DNA of 64,000 bases from the NCBI RefSeq assembly GCF_003063575.1, contig NZ_NESC01000001.1:124001-188000 (forward strand). The letters are read 5' to 3'. This stretch comes from Limnohabitans sp. Jir72. Lineage in GTDB: Bacteria; Pseudomonadota; Gammaproteobacteria; Burkholderiales; Burkholderiaceae_C. Positions 54,957 to 64,000 of this stretch are shown here, in pieces. Position 1 is the stretch's first letter. Each line of letters starts with the position of its first letter. The notes under the pieces were generated by a model. The model saw only the letters and a program-made list of their open reading frames with translations. It was not told where the DNA came from and did not search any database. Position numbers and translations under genes: made by a program.

Positions 54957-55721
54957 ATGAGTTCGTCCTTGAATTTCACCGGTACCCTGTGCCGATTTGT
55001 TTGCGCTCTGTCCTTTTTGACATTGACAGGGACTGCTCAAGCGGCTTTGTTTGATGACGATGAGGCTCGACGTGCCATCCTGGACTTGCGCCAACGGCTT
55101 GAGCAGACCAACAAGAATTTGAGCGACGAAAACGCACAATTGCGCCAGTCCATGCTTGACCTGCAGTCTCAAATCGAGGCCCTTCGCAATGATGTGTCTC
55201 AAACACGTGGTGCTCAAGAGAATCTTGTGCGCGATGTTTCTGAGATTCAGCAGCGGCAAAAGGACGTGGCTGCGGGTGTGGATGAGCGCATTCGCAAACT
55301 TGAGCCCATCAAAGTTTCCGTGGATGGTCGAGAGTTTCTGGCGGAACCGGCTGAAAAGCGTGAATATGAAGCAGCCATGGAGATTTTCCGCCAAGGTGAT
55401 TTTGTGTCGGCTCAATCTGCATTGGTTCAGTTCCTGAATCGCTATGGAAAAAGTGGCTATGCGCCTTCCGCCTTGTTCTGGCTGGGCAATGCACAGTACG
55501 CGACGAAGGCCAATAAAGAGGCTATGGCGAATTTCCAGCAGATGCTCAACCTTGCGCCTGGGCACACGCGTGCACCCGAAGCTTTGCTGGCAATTGCCAA
55601 TGTGCAGCTTGAACTCAAAGACAGCAAGGGTGCGCGCAAATCGCTCGAAGATTTGATCAAGGCCTATCCCGCATCCGAAGCGGCAAGCACCGCACGCGAA
55701 CGCATTGCCCGGATGCGGTGA
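54957..55721 (+). CDS. cpoB: Cell division coordinator CpoB (YbgF)
   Basis: 254 residues. Signal peptide (to about residue 29, GTAQA-ALFDDD), N-terminal coiled-coil trimerisation region (about 33-105), then tetratricopeptide repeats (about 130-254, EYEAAMEIFRQGDFVSAQSAL, APSALFWLGNAQYATKANKEAMANF). It links PBP1b activity with Tol-Pal constriction. Five bases after pal; the stop overlaps a possible GTG start of tcdA. Confidence 0.93.
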   Translation: MSSSLNFTGTLCRFVCALSFLTLTGTAQAALFDDDEARRAILDLRQRLEQTNKNLSDENAQLRQSMLDLQSQIEALRNDVSQTRGAQENLVRDVSEIQQRQKDVAAGVDERIRKLEPIKVSVDGREFLAEPAEKREYEAAMEIFRQGDFVSAQSALVQFLNRYGKSGYAPSALFWLGNAQYATKANKEAMANFQQMLNLAPGHTRAPEALLAIANVQLELKDSKGARKSLEDLIKAYPASEAASTARERIARMR

Positions 55722-55732
55722 GCGGCATCACC

Positions 55733-56512
55733 ATGGATTTGAACGAAGATCAAGCGCAACGCCGCTTTGGAGGCTTGCAGCGCCTGTATGGCATGACCGG
55801 AGCCCAGCGCATTCGACAAGCTCACGTGGTGGTGGTCGGCCTGGGCGGCGTGGGTTCATGGGCTGCTGAGGCCTTGGCGCGCAGTGGCGTTGCTCGCCTG
55901 ACTTTGGTCGATATGGACCACATTGCCGAATCGAACATCAACCGCCAGATTCATGCGCTGATGTCCACCGCCGGCCAAGCCAAGGTGCAAGCCATGCGTG
56001 AACGCATTGCCTTGATTCACCCGCAGTGCCAAGTCGATGCGGTGGATGATTTTGTATCGCCCGAAAATTGGCCGTCGCTGCTGCCCGCGATACCCGATGC
56101 CGTCATAGATGCCTGCGATCAAGTCACGGCCAAAGTCAGCATGGCCGATTGGGCATTGCGCCATCCAATTGGATTCATCACCGTGGGCGCAGCGGGTGGC
56201 AAACGGTTGGCGCACAAAGTAGATGTGGATGATTTGTCAAAAATCACGCACGATCCTTTGCTGGCACAGCTGCGCTATCGCTTGCGCAAACACCATGGGG
56301 CCGCCAGAGGTGACAAGCGCATGGGCGTTCAAGGTATTTTCAGTCGTGAATCAGTCGCACCTCCAGATGCCTCCTGCGCAGTCGATGGCGATGGCTCTCT
56401 CAACTGCCATGGCTATGGATCGGTGGTCAGCGTCACCGCGACTTTTGGCATGTGCGCTGCGGCAGAAATTTTGAATTTTTTAGCCACACGTCCCGGCGAG
56501 GACAAAAAATAA
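55733..56512 (+). CDS. tcdA: tRNA threonylcarbamoyladenosine dehydratase TcdA
   Basis: E1-like enzyme cyclising t6A37 of ANN-decoding tRNAs with ATP. 259 residues. Seen: RFGGLQRLYGMTGAQRIRQAHVVVVGLGGVGSWAAEALARSG nucleotide site, NINRQIHAL, and AIDACDQVTAKV-type core (AVIDACDQVTAKVSMADW). It is directly upstream of a tRNA-Lys gene, one of its substrates. ATG 55733 is preferred; a GTG at 55718 overlapping the cpoB stop is possible. Confidence 0.93.
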   Translation: MDLNEDQAQRRFGGLQRLYGMTGAQRIRQAHVVVVGLGGVGSWAAEALARSGVARLTLVDMDHIAESNINRQIHALMSTAGQAKVQAMRERIALIHPQCQVDAVDDFVSPENWPSLLPAIPDAVIDACDQVTAKVSMADWALRHPIGFITVGAAGGKRLAHKVDVDDLSKITHDPLLAQLRYRLRKHHGAARGDKRMGVQGIFSRESVAPPDASCAVDGDGSLNCHGYGSVVSVTATFGMCAAAEILNFLATRPGEDKK

Positions 56513-56515
56513 CGC

Positions 56516-56521
56516 TATAAT
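56516..56521 (+). promoter_or_regulatory. -10 box of the tRNA-Lys gene
   Basis: A perfect TATAAT begins four bases after the tcdA stop and 41 nt before the mature tRNA. No good -35 hexamer is seen at the expected distance. Confidence 0.55.
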
Positions 56522-56556
56522 TTGAGTCTTGCTGCAGTGCAGGTCACAGCAGCAAA

Positions 56557-56632
56557 GGGACCATAGCTCAGTTGGTAGAGCAGCGGACTTTTAATCCGTT
56601 TGTCGTGGGTTCGACCCCCGCTGGTCCCACCA
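56557..56632 (+). tRNA. tRNA-Lys (anticodon TTT)
   Basis: 76 nt with encoded CCA. Acceptor arms GGGACCA and TGGTCCC pair fully; the D-arm contains AGCTCAGTTGGTAGAGC, the anticodon loop CTTTTAA puts TTT at 56590-56592, and the T-arm holds GGTTCGACCCC. A terminator follows 8 nt later. Confidence 0.98.
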
Positions 56633-56640
56633 ATCCAAAA

Positions 56641-56673
56641 AGCACTTTGTATGTGAATACAAAGTGCTTTTTT
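56641..56673 (+). terminator. Terminator of tRNA-Lys
   Basis: AGCACTTTGTAT and ATACAAAGTGCT form a perfect 12-bp stem with a GTGA loop, followed by a T-run. Confidence 0.93.
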
Positions 56674-56725
56674 CATTGGCGATATTCTCTGCCTTGCGTC
56701 ACGTTTTGACCGAAAGAACCCCGAC

Positions 56726-56977
56726 ATGTCCGCCAAATTGAACATCCAAAATGAACTGAAAAAGATGACCCTTTGCGAGCCGTGCTCAGGCATCCAACGC
56801 AATTGGCGGCGCGCGCCTGGTCACGCTGAACTCGTGCAAGGTGCCAACCATAAAGAGCTGCGTGACAGTGGCACAGTCACCATCACACGCTACCGCTGTG
56901 ACCGCTGCGGCACCAGTTGGGAATATGAAAACAACAAGGCCGATCAACACGCTGGCTGGTCTGTGGTTGGTGGCTGA
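56726..56977 (+). CDS. Small protein with two CxxC pairs (zinc-ribbon-like)
   Basis: 83 residues. Two cysteine pairs, CEPC at about 17-20 and CDRC at about 58-61, could bind one zinc ion; the second lies in RYRCDRCGTSWEYEN, a shape typical of zinc ribbons. No family was recognised. It has its own terminator downstream and lies between tRNA-Lys and the convergent ABC-F gene. Confidence 0.75.
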   Translation: MSAKLNIQNELKKMTLCEPCSGIQRNWRRAPGHAELVQGANHKELRDSGTVTITRYRCDRCGTSWEYENNKADQHAGWSVVGG

Positions 56978-56994
56978 GCTTTGTGCTGACTATG

Positions 56995-57032
56995 AAAAAA
57001 ACCGGGCAACCCCCAAGGGTGCCCGGTTTTTT
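56995..57032. terminator. Bidirectional terminator before the ABC-F gene end
   Basis: ACCGGGCA-A-CCC / GGGTGCCCGGT (one bulged A) with a CCAA loop, an A-run on the left and a T-run on the right, between convergent genes. Confidence 0.9.
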
Positions 57033-57049
57033 CATGTTGCTTGGCGTTT

Positions 57050-59053
57050 TTAAGCCGCAGCTTCCAGCAAGGACGACAGCTCCAGCCAACGCTCTTCCAG
57101 CGAGGCCACTTCATCGCTCAAGGACTTCAGGCGGCGGCCAGCTTCAGCGATTTCGGCGGGTGTAAGGGGTGTGCTCAACTGCGCTTCAAGCGCAGCTTTT
57201 TCTTTTTCGATCACAACAGTGCGCTGCTCGTTTTGTTCCAACTCTTTTTTGAGCGGACGGGTTTGCGCGGCCAATTGCTGGCGACGTTGCGCATCGAGCT
57301 TGCGTTGCTCTGCACTGCTGGCAGAAGGCTGCACAATCGGTAAAGCAGCCGCAGGCGCTGCCACTTTTGCGGGCACAGCGACTTCGGCAGGCACCGCCAA
57401 GGTGCTGCTGGCCGAGTCTTTGGCTGAATTTTTGGCCTCTTCGCGCAGGCGCTTGGATTCTTCCAGCAAGTACTTTTGATAATCGTCCAAGTCACCATCG
57501 AATGGATCGACCTTGCCTCGGCCCACCATCCAGAACTCATCGCACACGGCGCGCAACAAAGCGCGGTCGTGACTGACCAGCATGACGGTGCCTTCGAACT
57601 CGTTGAGCGCCATCGACAGCGCTTCGCGTGTGGCCAAGTCCAGGTGGTTGGTGGGCTCGTCCAGCAGCAAGAGGTTAGGGCGCTGCCACACGATCATGGC
57701 CAGCACCAGACGGGCTTTTTCGCCGCCGCTCATGGTGCCCACGGCCTGCTTGACCATGTCGCCTGAGAAGTTGAAGGTGCCCAGGTAGTTGCGCAGGTCT
57801 TGCTCTCGGCTGGGCTCGCCACTGCCCAGCTCTTTGGCCAAGCGGATCATGTGCTCCAGTGGGTTGTCGTTGGGGTGCAGCACATCCAGCTCTTGTTGGG
57901 CGAAGTAGCCAATGTTCAGGCCCTTGCCTTCGGTCAGCGTGCCCGCCAGCAGCGGCATGGTGCGGGCAATGGTCTTGACCAGCGTTGATTTGCCCTGGCC
58001 GTTCGCGCCCAAAATGCCGATGCGTTGCCCGGCCAGCACCGATTTGCTGACCCCTTGCAAGATGGCTTTGGGCGCATCGTCCACGGTGTAGCCAAAGCTC
58101 GCATCGCTGATGGCCAGCATCGGGTTGGGCAGGTTGTTGGGCTCTTTGAAACCAAAGGTGAATTCGGCGTCGGCCAGCAGAGGGGCCACTTTTTCCATGC
58201 GCTCCAGGGCCTTGACCCGGCTTTGGGCCTGCTTGGCTTTGCTGGCCTGGGCCTTGAAGCGGTTGATGAACTTTTGCAGGTGGGCAATTTTGTCTTGCTG
58301 CTTGGAAAACGAGGCTTGTTGCAATTCCATCTGCTGGGCACGCAGGATTTCAAAGCCGCTGTAGTTGCTGCCGTAACGGGTCAGTTTGGCGTGGTCGATG
58401 TGCAGCGTCACATCGGTCACCGCGTCCAAAAACTCCCGGTCGTGGCTGATCACGATCATGGTGCCCGCGTAGCGCTGCAGCCAAGCTTCCAGCCAGACCA
58501 AGGCATCCAAGTCCAAGTGGTTGGTGGGCTCGTCCAGGATCAGGATGTCGGACGGGCACATCAGTGCACGGGCCAGTTGCAAGCGCATGCGCCAGCCGCC
58601 CGAGAAGCTGTTGACCGGGTTGTTCAGTTCGTCCACCCGAAAGCCCAAGCCCAAAATCAAGGCTTCGGCGCGGGGCAGGGCGTCGTGGTCGCCCGCGTCG
58701 GCCAAGTCGGTGTAGACGTGCGCCATTTCCATGCCGTCGCCACTTTCTTCGGCCAGCACCAAGCGTTGGCGCAGCTCGGCCAGGCGCGTGTCGCCCTCCA
58801 GCACAAAATCAGATGCGGGCTGGTCGGTCTCGGGCATGTTCTGCGCCACTTGGGCCATGCGCCAGGCTTTTGGCATCTCGAAGTCGCCCCCGTCTTCATG
58901 CAGGGTGCCATTGAACAACGCAAACAAGGTGGATTTGCCCGCGCCATTGCGCCCGACCAAGCCGACTTTCTCCCCCGGGTTGAGGGTGACCGAGGCTTGG
59001 TCCAGCAGCACTTTGGTGCCGCGTCGAAGGGTGACGTTTTTGAGGTTGATCAT
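57050..59053 (-). CDS. ABC-F family ATPase (YheS/Uup-like)
   Basis: 667-residue soluble protein with two ABC domains and no membrane segment. First: Walker A GRNGAGKST, signature FSGGWRMRLQLARAL, LILDEPTNHLD; second: GANGQGKST, MSGGEKARLVLAM, LLLDEPTNHLD. A helical linker with many Gln/Lys joins them (about 235-290, the P-site tRNA-interaction motif region), and a charged C-terminal coiled coil ends the protein. These proteins act on the ribosome. The C-terminal extension with an Ala/Pro-rich stretch fits YheS better than EttA. ATG 59053 gives MINLKNVTLRRG. Confidence 0.9.
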   Translation of the reverse strand: MINLKNVTLRRGTKVLLDQASVTLNPGEKVGLVGRNGAGKSTLFALFNGTLHEDGGDFEMPKAWRMAQVAQNMPETDQPASDFVLEGDTRLAELRQRLVLAEESGDGMEMAHVYTDLADAGDHDALPRAEALILGLGFRVDELNNPVNSFSGGWRMRLQLARALMCPSDILILDEPTNHLDLDALVWLEAWLQRYAGTMIVISHDREFLDAVTDVTLHIDHAKLTRYGSNYSGFEILRAQQMELQQASFSKQQDKIAHLQKFINRFKAQASKAKQAQSRVKALERMEKVAPLLADAEFTFGFKEPNNLPNPMLAISDASFGYTVDDAPKAILQGVSKSVLAGQRIGILGANGQGKSTLVKTIARTMPLLAGTLTEGKGLNIGYFAQQELDVLHPNDNPLEHMIRLAKELGSGEPSREQDLRNYLGTFNFSGDMVKQAVGTMSGGEKARLVLAMIVWQRPNLLLLDEPTNHLDLATREALSMALNEFEGTVMLVSHDRALLRAVCDEFWMVGRGKVDPFDGDLDDYQKYLLEESKRLREEAKNSAKDSASSTLAVPAEVAVPAKVAAPAAALPIVQPSASSAEQRKLDAQRRQQLAAQTRPLKKELEQNEQRTVVIEKEKAALEAQLSTPLTPAEIAEAGRRLKSLSDEVASLEERWLELSSLLEAAA

Positions 59054-59096
59054 GAAAAAGCAATGTCCGGAGGGATTCCGGTGGGGCAAGTTGTTT

Positions 59097-59180
59097 GTCA
59101 TTCCCGCGCAGGCGGGAATTCAGGGCATTGGAGATATTGCTGTTTGCGCTGACATGGATCTCCGCGTGCGCGGGGATGAC
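59097..59180. repeat. REP/MITE-like palindromic element
   Basis: 84 bp bounded by GTCATTCCCGCG and CGCGGGGATGAC (11 of 12 matching as inverted repeats). The left end holds a perfect hairpin ATTCCCGC-GCAG-GCGGGAAT and the right end an imperfect one. This is the GTCATTCCCGC-type dispersed repeat common in beta-proteobacteria and Neisseria. Only one copy was noticed here. Confidence 0.75.
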
Positions 59181-59220
59181 ATTCAGTGGATGGCAGCGAT
59201 TTCCGGTGGTGAGGCTCGAA

Positions 59221-60102
59221 TTATCGGCGCTTAAGCAGGGCTTCCCGGGTGACCAGCAAAACCTGATCGTCGCCCGCACTCGTGTCGAGCCAGGTCGCTT
59301 CGAGTTCGGAAAAAGCCGCGATGAAGTGTTCTGCCTCGTTGCCGATCTCCAGCACCAGCACTGCATGTTCGCTCATGCATGCTGGTGCATCCTTGAACAA
59401 CTGGCGCACAAAGTCCATGCCGTCTGTGCCACCGGCCAGCGCCAGTTCGGGCTCGGCGCGGTATTCGGCGGGCAGCGCGTCCATGCTGGCTTGGCACACA
59501 TAAGGCGGGTTGCACAGGATCAGGTCAAACGGGCCGGGCAAGTTGCTCAAGCCGTCACTGTGCACCAGCGTCACGCGTTCTTGCAATTCATGACGCGCCA
59601 CATTGATGGCGGCCACGGCCAGCGCATCGTCAGAAATGTCGGCCCCGGTGACTTGCACCTCGGGCCAGGCCAGCGCCGCCAACACGGCCAGGCTGCCGTT
59701 GCCGGTGCACAGGTCCAGTACTTGCTGAGTTTGCTCACTCAGCCAGGCGTCGATCGTGCCATCGGCCAACACCTCGGCGATCAGGCTGCGCGGCACAATG
59801 GCGCGCTCGTCGATGTAAAACGACACGCCTTGCAGCCAGGCTTCACGCGTGAGGTAGGCGGCGGGTTGACGGGTGGCGATGCGCTCTTCGATCAGAGCGG
59901 CGCATGAAGCTTGCTGTTCTGGTGTCACGGCTTGATCAGCCACATCATGGAGATCGGTGTCCAGCGGCAGGCCCAGACGCCAGAGCACCAGCCAGACGGC
60001 TTCGTCAAAGGCGTTGAGCGTACCGTGGCCAAAAGCCACCTCGGCGTTTTCCAGTCGGGCTGCTGATTGACCAATCAGCGCAGACAAAGTCATGGCGCTC
60101 AT
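59221..60102 (-). CDS. prmB: 50S ribosomal protein L3 glutamine methyltransferase PrmB
   Basis: 293 residues. N-terminal helical domain, then the SAM-dependent methyltransferase with [17 protein letters not shown] and the catalytic NPPY (LILCNPPYV). The sequence [17 protein letters not shown] before the SAM site is typical of the PrmB/PrmC group; the absence of a release-factor gene nearby and the PRSLI-type segment favour PrmB. Start at 60102 overlaps the dapE stop (ATGA). Confidence 0.9.
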   Translation of the reverse strand: MSAMTLSALIGQSAARLENAEVAFGHGTLNAFDEAVWLVLWRLGLPLDTDLHDVADQAVTPEQQASCAALIEERIATRQPAAYLTREAWLQGVSFYIDERAIVPRSLIAEVLADGTIDAWLSEQTQQVLDLCTGNGSLAVLAALAWPEVQVTGADISDDALAVAAINVARHELQERVTLVHSDGLSNLPGPFDLILCNPPYVCQASMDALPAEYRAEPELALAGGTDGMDFVRQLFKDAPACMSEHAVLVLEIGNEAEHFIAAFSELEATWLDTSAGDDQVLLVTREALLKRR

Positions 60103-61262
60103 GCGGACAAGCCCAGGTTGAGTTGTTCCAGTGTGCGGCGGTAGATGTTTTTCAGTGGCGCGATGTCGGTCAAGGCCACATGTTCGTTGACCTTGTGGAT
60201 GGTGGCGTTGGGCGGGCCGAATTCGATGACCTGCGGGCAGATCTGGGCGATGAAGCGGCCGTCGCTGGTGCCGCCGGTGGTGGACAGCTCGGTGCTGAGG
60301 CCTGTTTCGTCGGCAATGGCTTTTTGAATCGCCGCGACCAAGGTGCCGGGCGTGGTCAAAAACGGCAAGCCGCCGATGGTCCATTTCAAATCGTACTGCA
60401 GCCCATGTTGGTCGAGCACGGCGCTCAGGCGCTGCTGCAGGCTCTCGGGTGTGGATTCTGTGCAAAAGCGGAAGTTGAAGTCCACCACGCAGTCACCGGG
60501 GATCACATTGCTCGCGCCGGTGCCCGCGTGGATGTTGCTCACCTGCCAGCTGGTGGGCGGGAAAAAGGCATTGCCTTCGTCCCAGCGGATGGCCACCAGC
60601 TCCGCCAGCGCAGGTGCCAGGCGGTGGATGGGGTTGTCCGCCAGGTGCGGGTAGGCGATGTGGCCTTGCACGCCCTTCACGGTAAGTTTGCCGCTCATGG
60701 TGCCGCGTCGGCCGTTTTTGATCATGTCGCCGGTTTGTTGCACAGAGGTCGGTTCACCCACGATGCAAAACTGTGGTGCGTCGCCACGTTCTTTGAGCTT
60801 GTCGCAAACCACCACTGTGCCGTCGAGCGCCGGGCCTTCTTCGTCGCTGGTCAGCAAGAAGGCCAGCCCCAAAGCCGGGTTGGGGTTGGCTGCCAGAAAT
60901 TCTTGCACCGCCACCACCATGGCTGCCAGCGAGGTTTTCATGTCGCTCGCGCCGCGCCCGAACAGTTTGCCGTCCTTGTGGGTGGGCGTGAAAGGGTCGC
61001 TGTCCCATTGCGTCAGCGGCCCGGTGGGCACCACGTCGGTATGACCGGCAAAAGCCAGCGTTTGGCCCGATGTGCCAGCGCGCTTGGCCCAGAGGTTGCG
61101 CACGCGAAAGGTCTCGGGGCCGGAGTCCACGAATTCGCAGTCAAAGCCCAGAGGCTTCAAAGCGTCGGCGATCACATCCATGCAGCCCGCATCGTCGGGC
61201 GTGACGGAGGGGCGTGCGATCAGCTGCTCAGCCAGGCGCAGGGTGTCGTGACAGGTGCTCAT
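60099..61262 (-). CDS. dapE: Succinyl-diaminopimelate desuccinylase
   Basis: Zinc peptidase-family enzyme making LL-diaminopimelate for lysine and peptidoglycan. 387 residues. Seen: [12 protein letters not shown] with the metal histidine and [18 protein letters not shown] with the catalytic Glu pair, and [21 protein letters not shown] near the C-terminus. Two bases after dapC; ATGA overlap with prmB. Confidence 0.96.
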   Translation of the reverse strand: MSTCHDTLRLAEQLIARPSVTPDDAGCMDVIADALKPLGFDCEFVDSGPETFRVRNLWAKRAGTSGQTLAFAGHTDVVPTGPLTQWDSDPFTPTHKDGKLFGRGASDMKTSLAAMVVAVQEFLAANPNPALGLAFLLTSDEEGPALDGTVVVCDKLKERGDAPQFCIVGEPTSVQQTGDMIKNGRRGTMSGKLTVKGVQGHIAYPHLADNPIHRLAPALAELVAIRWDEGNAFFPPTSWQVSNIHAGTGASNVIPGDCVVDFNFRFCTESTPESLQQRLSAVLDQHGLQYDLKWTIGGLPFLTTPGTLVAAIQKAIADETGLSTELSTTGGTSDGRFIAQICPQVIEFGPPNATIHKVNEHVALTDIAPLKNIYRRTLEQLNLGLSA

Positions 61263-61264
61263 GG

Positions 61265-62479
61265 TCAAGGCTTGCTCGGGTGGGCACGCACAAAGCGGGC
61301 GATGCGCTCGGCCGCTTCCAGGCATTCGGCGGTTTCGGCCACCAAGGCCATGCGGATGCGGCCACGGCCAGGATTGAAGCCCTTGAACTCTCGCGCCAGA
61401 TAGCTGCCCGGCAGCACGGTGACGTGTTCTTTTTCGTACAGCGCCTTGGCAAAGGCTGCGTCGTCGCCTTGCCAGCCGGCAGGCACACCGGCCCACAGGT
61501 AAAAGCTGGCGTCGGGCAGCTTCACGTCCAGCACTTCGGCCAGCACGGGTGTGACCTGGGCAAACTTGGTGCGGTACTGGTTGCGGTTGTCCACCACATG
61601 GCTTTCGTCGCCCCAGGCGGCGATGCTGGCGGCTTGCACCACCGGGCTCATGGCGCTGCCGTGGTAGGTGCGGTACAGCAAAAACTGTTGGATGATGGCC
61701 GCGTCTCCGGCGACAAAGCCGCTGCGCAGGCCAGGCACGTTGCTGCGCTTACTGAGGCTGGTGAAGGCGATCAGGCGTTTGAAATCGGTGCGGCCCAGCT
61801 GGTGGGCGGCTTCCAGACCGCTCAAGGGCGCTTCTTCTCGGAAATAAATCTCGCTGTAGCACTCGTCGGACGCGATCACAAAGCCGTGCTGGTCGGACAA
61901 GGCAAAGAGCTTGGCCCATTCCGTCAGCGGCATGACTGCGCCCGTGGGGTTGCCGGGCGAGCAAACAAACAACAGCTGTGTGCGTGCCCAGACATCGGCA
62001 GGCACGCTGTCCCAGTCGTTGGCAAAGTTGCGCGCCGGGTCGCTGGGCACGTAATACGGCTCTGCGCCAGACAGCAAGGCCGCGCCTTCGTAGATTTGAT
62101 AAAAAGGGTTGGGGCTGACCACCGTGGCCCCGGGTCGGGTCGGGTCGATCACGGTTTGCGTCAGGGCAAACAGGGCTTCGCGCGAGCCGTTGACCGGCAA
62201 CACTTGCGTGGCTGGGTCGAGCGTCAGGCTGTAACGGGTTTGCAGCCAGGCGGCACAAGCCTTGCGTAATGCAGGCTCGCCCGCTGTTGCCGGGTAGGCC
62301 GACAAGCCGTTGGCGACTGATGCCTTGAGCGCTTCCTGAATGAAGGCGGGCGTGGCGTGCTTGGGCTCGCCAATGCCTAAGCTGACGTGGCGCAGGGCTG
62401 GGTTGGGCGTGACGCTGGCAAACAGCTGTTTGAGCCGTTCAAAAGGGTAGGGCTGCAGCTTGGCAAGAAGGGGATTCAT
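61265..62479 (-). CDS. dapC: Succinyldiaminopimelate transaminase
   Basis: PLP aminotransferase of 404 residues acting two steps before DapE's product. Seen: [46 protein letters not shown] and the PLP lysine in [16 protein letters not shown]. The DapC call rests on the coupled dapE. dapD, which joins the two steps and is often located between them, is absent from this window. The 188 bases between this gene and the next upstream gene show no recognisable feature. Confidence 0.93.
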   Translation of the reverse strand: MNPLLAKLQPYPFERLKQLFASVTPNPALRHVSLGIGEPKHATPAFIQEALKASVANGLSAYPATAGEPALRKACAAWLQTRYSLTLDPATQVLPVNGSREALFALTQTVIDPTRPGATVVSPNPFYQIYEGAALLSGAEPYYVPSDPARNFANDWDSVPADVWARTQLLFVCSPGNPTGAVMPLTEWAKLFALSDQHGFVIASDECYSEIYFREEAPLSGLEAAHQLGRTDFKRLIAFTSLSKRSNVPGLRSGFVAGDAAIIQQFLLYRTYHGSAMSPVVQAASIAAWGDESHVVDNRNQYRTKFAQVTPVLAEVLDVKLPDASFYLWAGVPAGWQGDDAAFAKALYEKEHVTVLPGSYLAREFKGFNPGRGRIRMALVAETAECLEAAERIARFVRAHPSKP

Positions 62480-62667
62480 CCCTCGATTATCCCGGATCAA
62501 ACGGGGTGCTGGCGCAGGATGTACAGAAAACCGCCACCACCTGCAAGCGGCAGGCATGACCTTTGCGCTGGTGACCACGCGCAGCGGCGGCAGGTCAGTG
62601 TCGAAACACCGCATCCTTTGGGGATCAACACATCCGCACGCATGGTGCGGCTCCTGCGACGCTGTGA

Positions 62668-63642
62668 TTATTCCGCCTTCGCCCCCGACTCCTTGACGAC
62701 CTTGGCCCATTTGGTGATTTCAACCGCTTGGTATCGGGCCAGTTCTTCGGGCGTGGACAGCACGGGGTCAAGGCCCAGGGTTTTCAGGCGGTCTTGAACT
62801 TCTGGCAGGCGAAAGACGCGGACGACTTCGGCGTTGAGTTTGTCGATGACCGGCTTGGGCACGTTGGCCGGTGCAAACATGGCAAACCAGGTGGTGGCCT
62901 CGAAGCCGGGCACAAATTCGGCCATGGTCGGCACATCGGGCGCGGCGGGGGAGCGTTTGGCGGTGGTTTGCGCCAAGGCGCGGATTTTGCCGTCACGAGC
63001 CATGGGCAGGGCCGAGGGCATGTTGTCAAACATCAGCTGGATGCTGCCGCCCACCAGGTCCGGGATGGCGAACTGACGGCCTTTGTAGGGCACGTGGGTC
63101 ATGCTGGTGCCGGTCATGGATTTGAACAATTCGCCCGAAACGTGCACCGAGGTGCCGGTGCCAGGCGAGCCAAACGACAGTTTGTTGGGGTTGGCCTTCA
63201 TGTATGCGATCAGCTCGGGCACGCTTTTGACGGGCAGGTCGTTGTTGACCACCAACAAGTTGGGGGCCGAGGCGACCATCGAGATGGGAGAGAAGTTCTT
63301 CACCATGTCGTAGGGCATCTTGTCGTAAAGCGCTCCGTTGATCGAGTGCGTGCCCACCGTGCCCATGACCAGGGTGTAGCCGTCGCCGGGGGATTTGGCC
63401 ACGATGTCGGCACCGATGTTGCCGCCCGCGCCGGGTTTGTTGTCAATGATGACGGGTTGGCCCAGTTGGGCTTTTTCGCTGAAGAGCCGGGCCAGAATGT
63501 CGGGCGCGCCGCCGGGCGTGAAGGTCACGACCAAGCGGATGGGCTTGGCGGGGTAGGTCTGTGCCAGTGCGCTGGTGGCTTGGAGTGCCATGAGGCCGAT
63601 CAGCAGGGCGCTGGACAGGGTTTGTGCGAGGGGGAATTTCAT
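62668..63642 (-). CDS. Bug/TctC-family tripartite tricarboxylate transporter binding protein
   Basis: 324-residue periplasmic solute-binding protein. Signal peptide MKFPLAQTLSSALLIGLMALQATSALA, then TYPAKPIRLVVTFTPGGAPDILAR and NKPGAGGNIGADIVAKSPGDGYTL, the standard Bug landmarks. AAAGGAG lies before the ATG. No tctA or tctB membrane genes are adjacent, as for most of the many Bug paralogues in Burkholderiales. The ligand, usually a carboxylate, is unknown. Confidence 0.93.
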   Translation of the reverse strand: MKFPLAQTLSSALLIGLMALQATSALAQTYPAKPIRLVVTFTPGGAPDILARLFSEKAQLGQPVIIDNKPGAGGNIGADIVAKSPGDGYTLVMGTVGTHSINGALYDKMPYDMVKNFSPISMVASAPNLLVVNNDLPVKSVPELIAYMKANPNKLSFGSPGTGTSVHVSGELFKSMTGTSMTHVPYKGRQFAIPDLVGGSIQLMFDNMPSALPMARDGKIRALAQTTAKRSPAAPDVPTMAEFVPGFEATTWFAMFAPANVPKPVIDKLNAEVVRVFRLPEVQDRLKTLGLDPVLSTPEELARYQAVEITKWAKVVKESGAKAE

Positions 63643-63741
63643 GCAAATGGCTCCTTTGTTGCCACTTTAGAGATTTGCATGCCAGCCCCTGATGGTGAAA
63701 ACCCTTTGACAGCCTGTCGCAGCAACAAGCTTGCGCCGTTT

Positions 63742-64000
63742 TCAGATGTCTTCGAGCAGTGGGTAGGGCAAGGGTTGGCGTGTCAGCACCGGGCCTGTGG
63801 GGCTGAGGGCATTGAGTTGTCCGGGTGTGGTTTCGGCAATGGTTTGCATGGAGACGATGGCATCAAAGCCGCCTGTGGGGCAGGCCGCTCCAGCGACGAC
63901 CATGCCGCAGGCTTGGTCTGTGTCGCTGGTGTGGAAGACTTCTTGTCCGCTTTGCAGCGGGGCATCGGCATGGACCAAGTAGGCGCGGCGTTTGAGGGTG
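63742..64000 (-). CDS. ygfZ: C-terminal end of a YgfZ/GcvT-like folate-binding protein (cut by right edge)
   Basis: About 85 residues are visible, open to the right edge. TLKRRAYLVHADAPL, EVFHTSDTDQACGMVVAGA and GGFDAIVSMQT with final LPYPLLEDI match the C-terminal barrel of YgfZ, which helps Fe-S enzyme maturation. The diagnostic KGCYxGQE motif would lie outside the window, so the name is provisional. Confidence 0.7.
   Translation of the reverse strand, partial: TLKRRAYLVHADAPLQSGQEVFHTSDTDQACGMVVAGAACPTGGFDAIVSMQTIAETTPGQLNALSPTGPVLTRQPLPYPLLEDI

Noticed and set aside
62480-62667. Gap between dapC and the Bug gene checked for a small RNA or gene
   Set aside because: No hairpin with T-run, promoter-like pair or conserved-looking short frame was seen.
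1-64000. Search for insertion sequences, prophage, restriction-modification, toxin-antitoxin or other defence genes
   Set aside because: No transposase, integrase, methyltransferase-nuclease pair or defence-type module was recognised; apart from the TPS locus and the REP-like element the window is housekeeping.

Overview
The window is 64 kb of bacterial chromosome from a betaproteobacterium, most likely Burkholderiales, family Comamonadaceae. This rests on protein character and gene order: thrS-infC-rpmI-rplT-pheS-pheT-ihfA followed by a DUF1840 protein, a hom-thrC-moeA-moaD-moaE run, tolB-pal-cpoB-tcdA-tRNA-Lys, dapC-dapE-prmB, and a Bug/TctC-type solute-binding protein. Genus cannot be settled by eye. 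Nearly all of it is dense housekeeping DNA; one accessory block dominates the middle.

Left part (1-15.2 kb): an AlaA-like aminotransferase cut by the left edge, homoserine dehydrogenase and threonine synthase, a compact molybdopterin set (moeA, moaD, moaE, overlapping or almost touching), a conserved unknown, heat-shock ClpB, an Fsr-like MFS exporter, a stand-alone ThDP enzyme, a SWIB protein with a histone-H1-like tail, an RraA-family protein, and isocitrate lyase behind two closely spaced palindromic operator candidates.

Centre (15.2-30.5 kb): a two-partner secretion locus on the minus strand. A 4,369-residue TpsA exoprotein is followed, with an ATGA overlap, by its TpsB outer-membrane transporter. 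TpsA carries an ESPR signal peptide, a TPS domain, eight autotransporter-type PATR repeats, MBG/YDG-type domains, twelve near-identical 88-residue (264 bp) repeats, four more YDG repeats and a short tail holding the only four cysteines of the mature protein. The 437-base gap before thrS holds a G-quadruplex-type tract, an AT-rich promoter region and a terminator-like hairpin 12 nt before thrS.

Right part (30.5-64 kb): the translation operon (thrS to ihfA; infC starts at ATC), DUF1840 and DUF192 proteins, a cold-shock protein divergent from clpS-clpA, a HerA-like ATPase, yebC, purD-plsC-hemF-nadD-rsfS-rlmH-maf-rng as one tight co-directional run, msbA, tolB-pal-cpoB-tcdA, tRNA-Lys(TTT), a small zinc-ribbon-like protein, an ABC-F ATPase, a REP/MITE-like element, dapC-dapE-prmB for lysine and cell-wall precursor synthesis plus ribosomal protein methylation, a Bug-type binding protein and the C-terminal end of a YgfZ-like protein cut by the right edge.

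All calls come from reading the sequence and recognising motifs; no database search was run.
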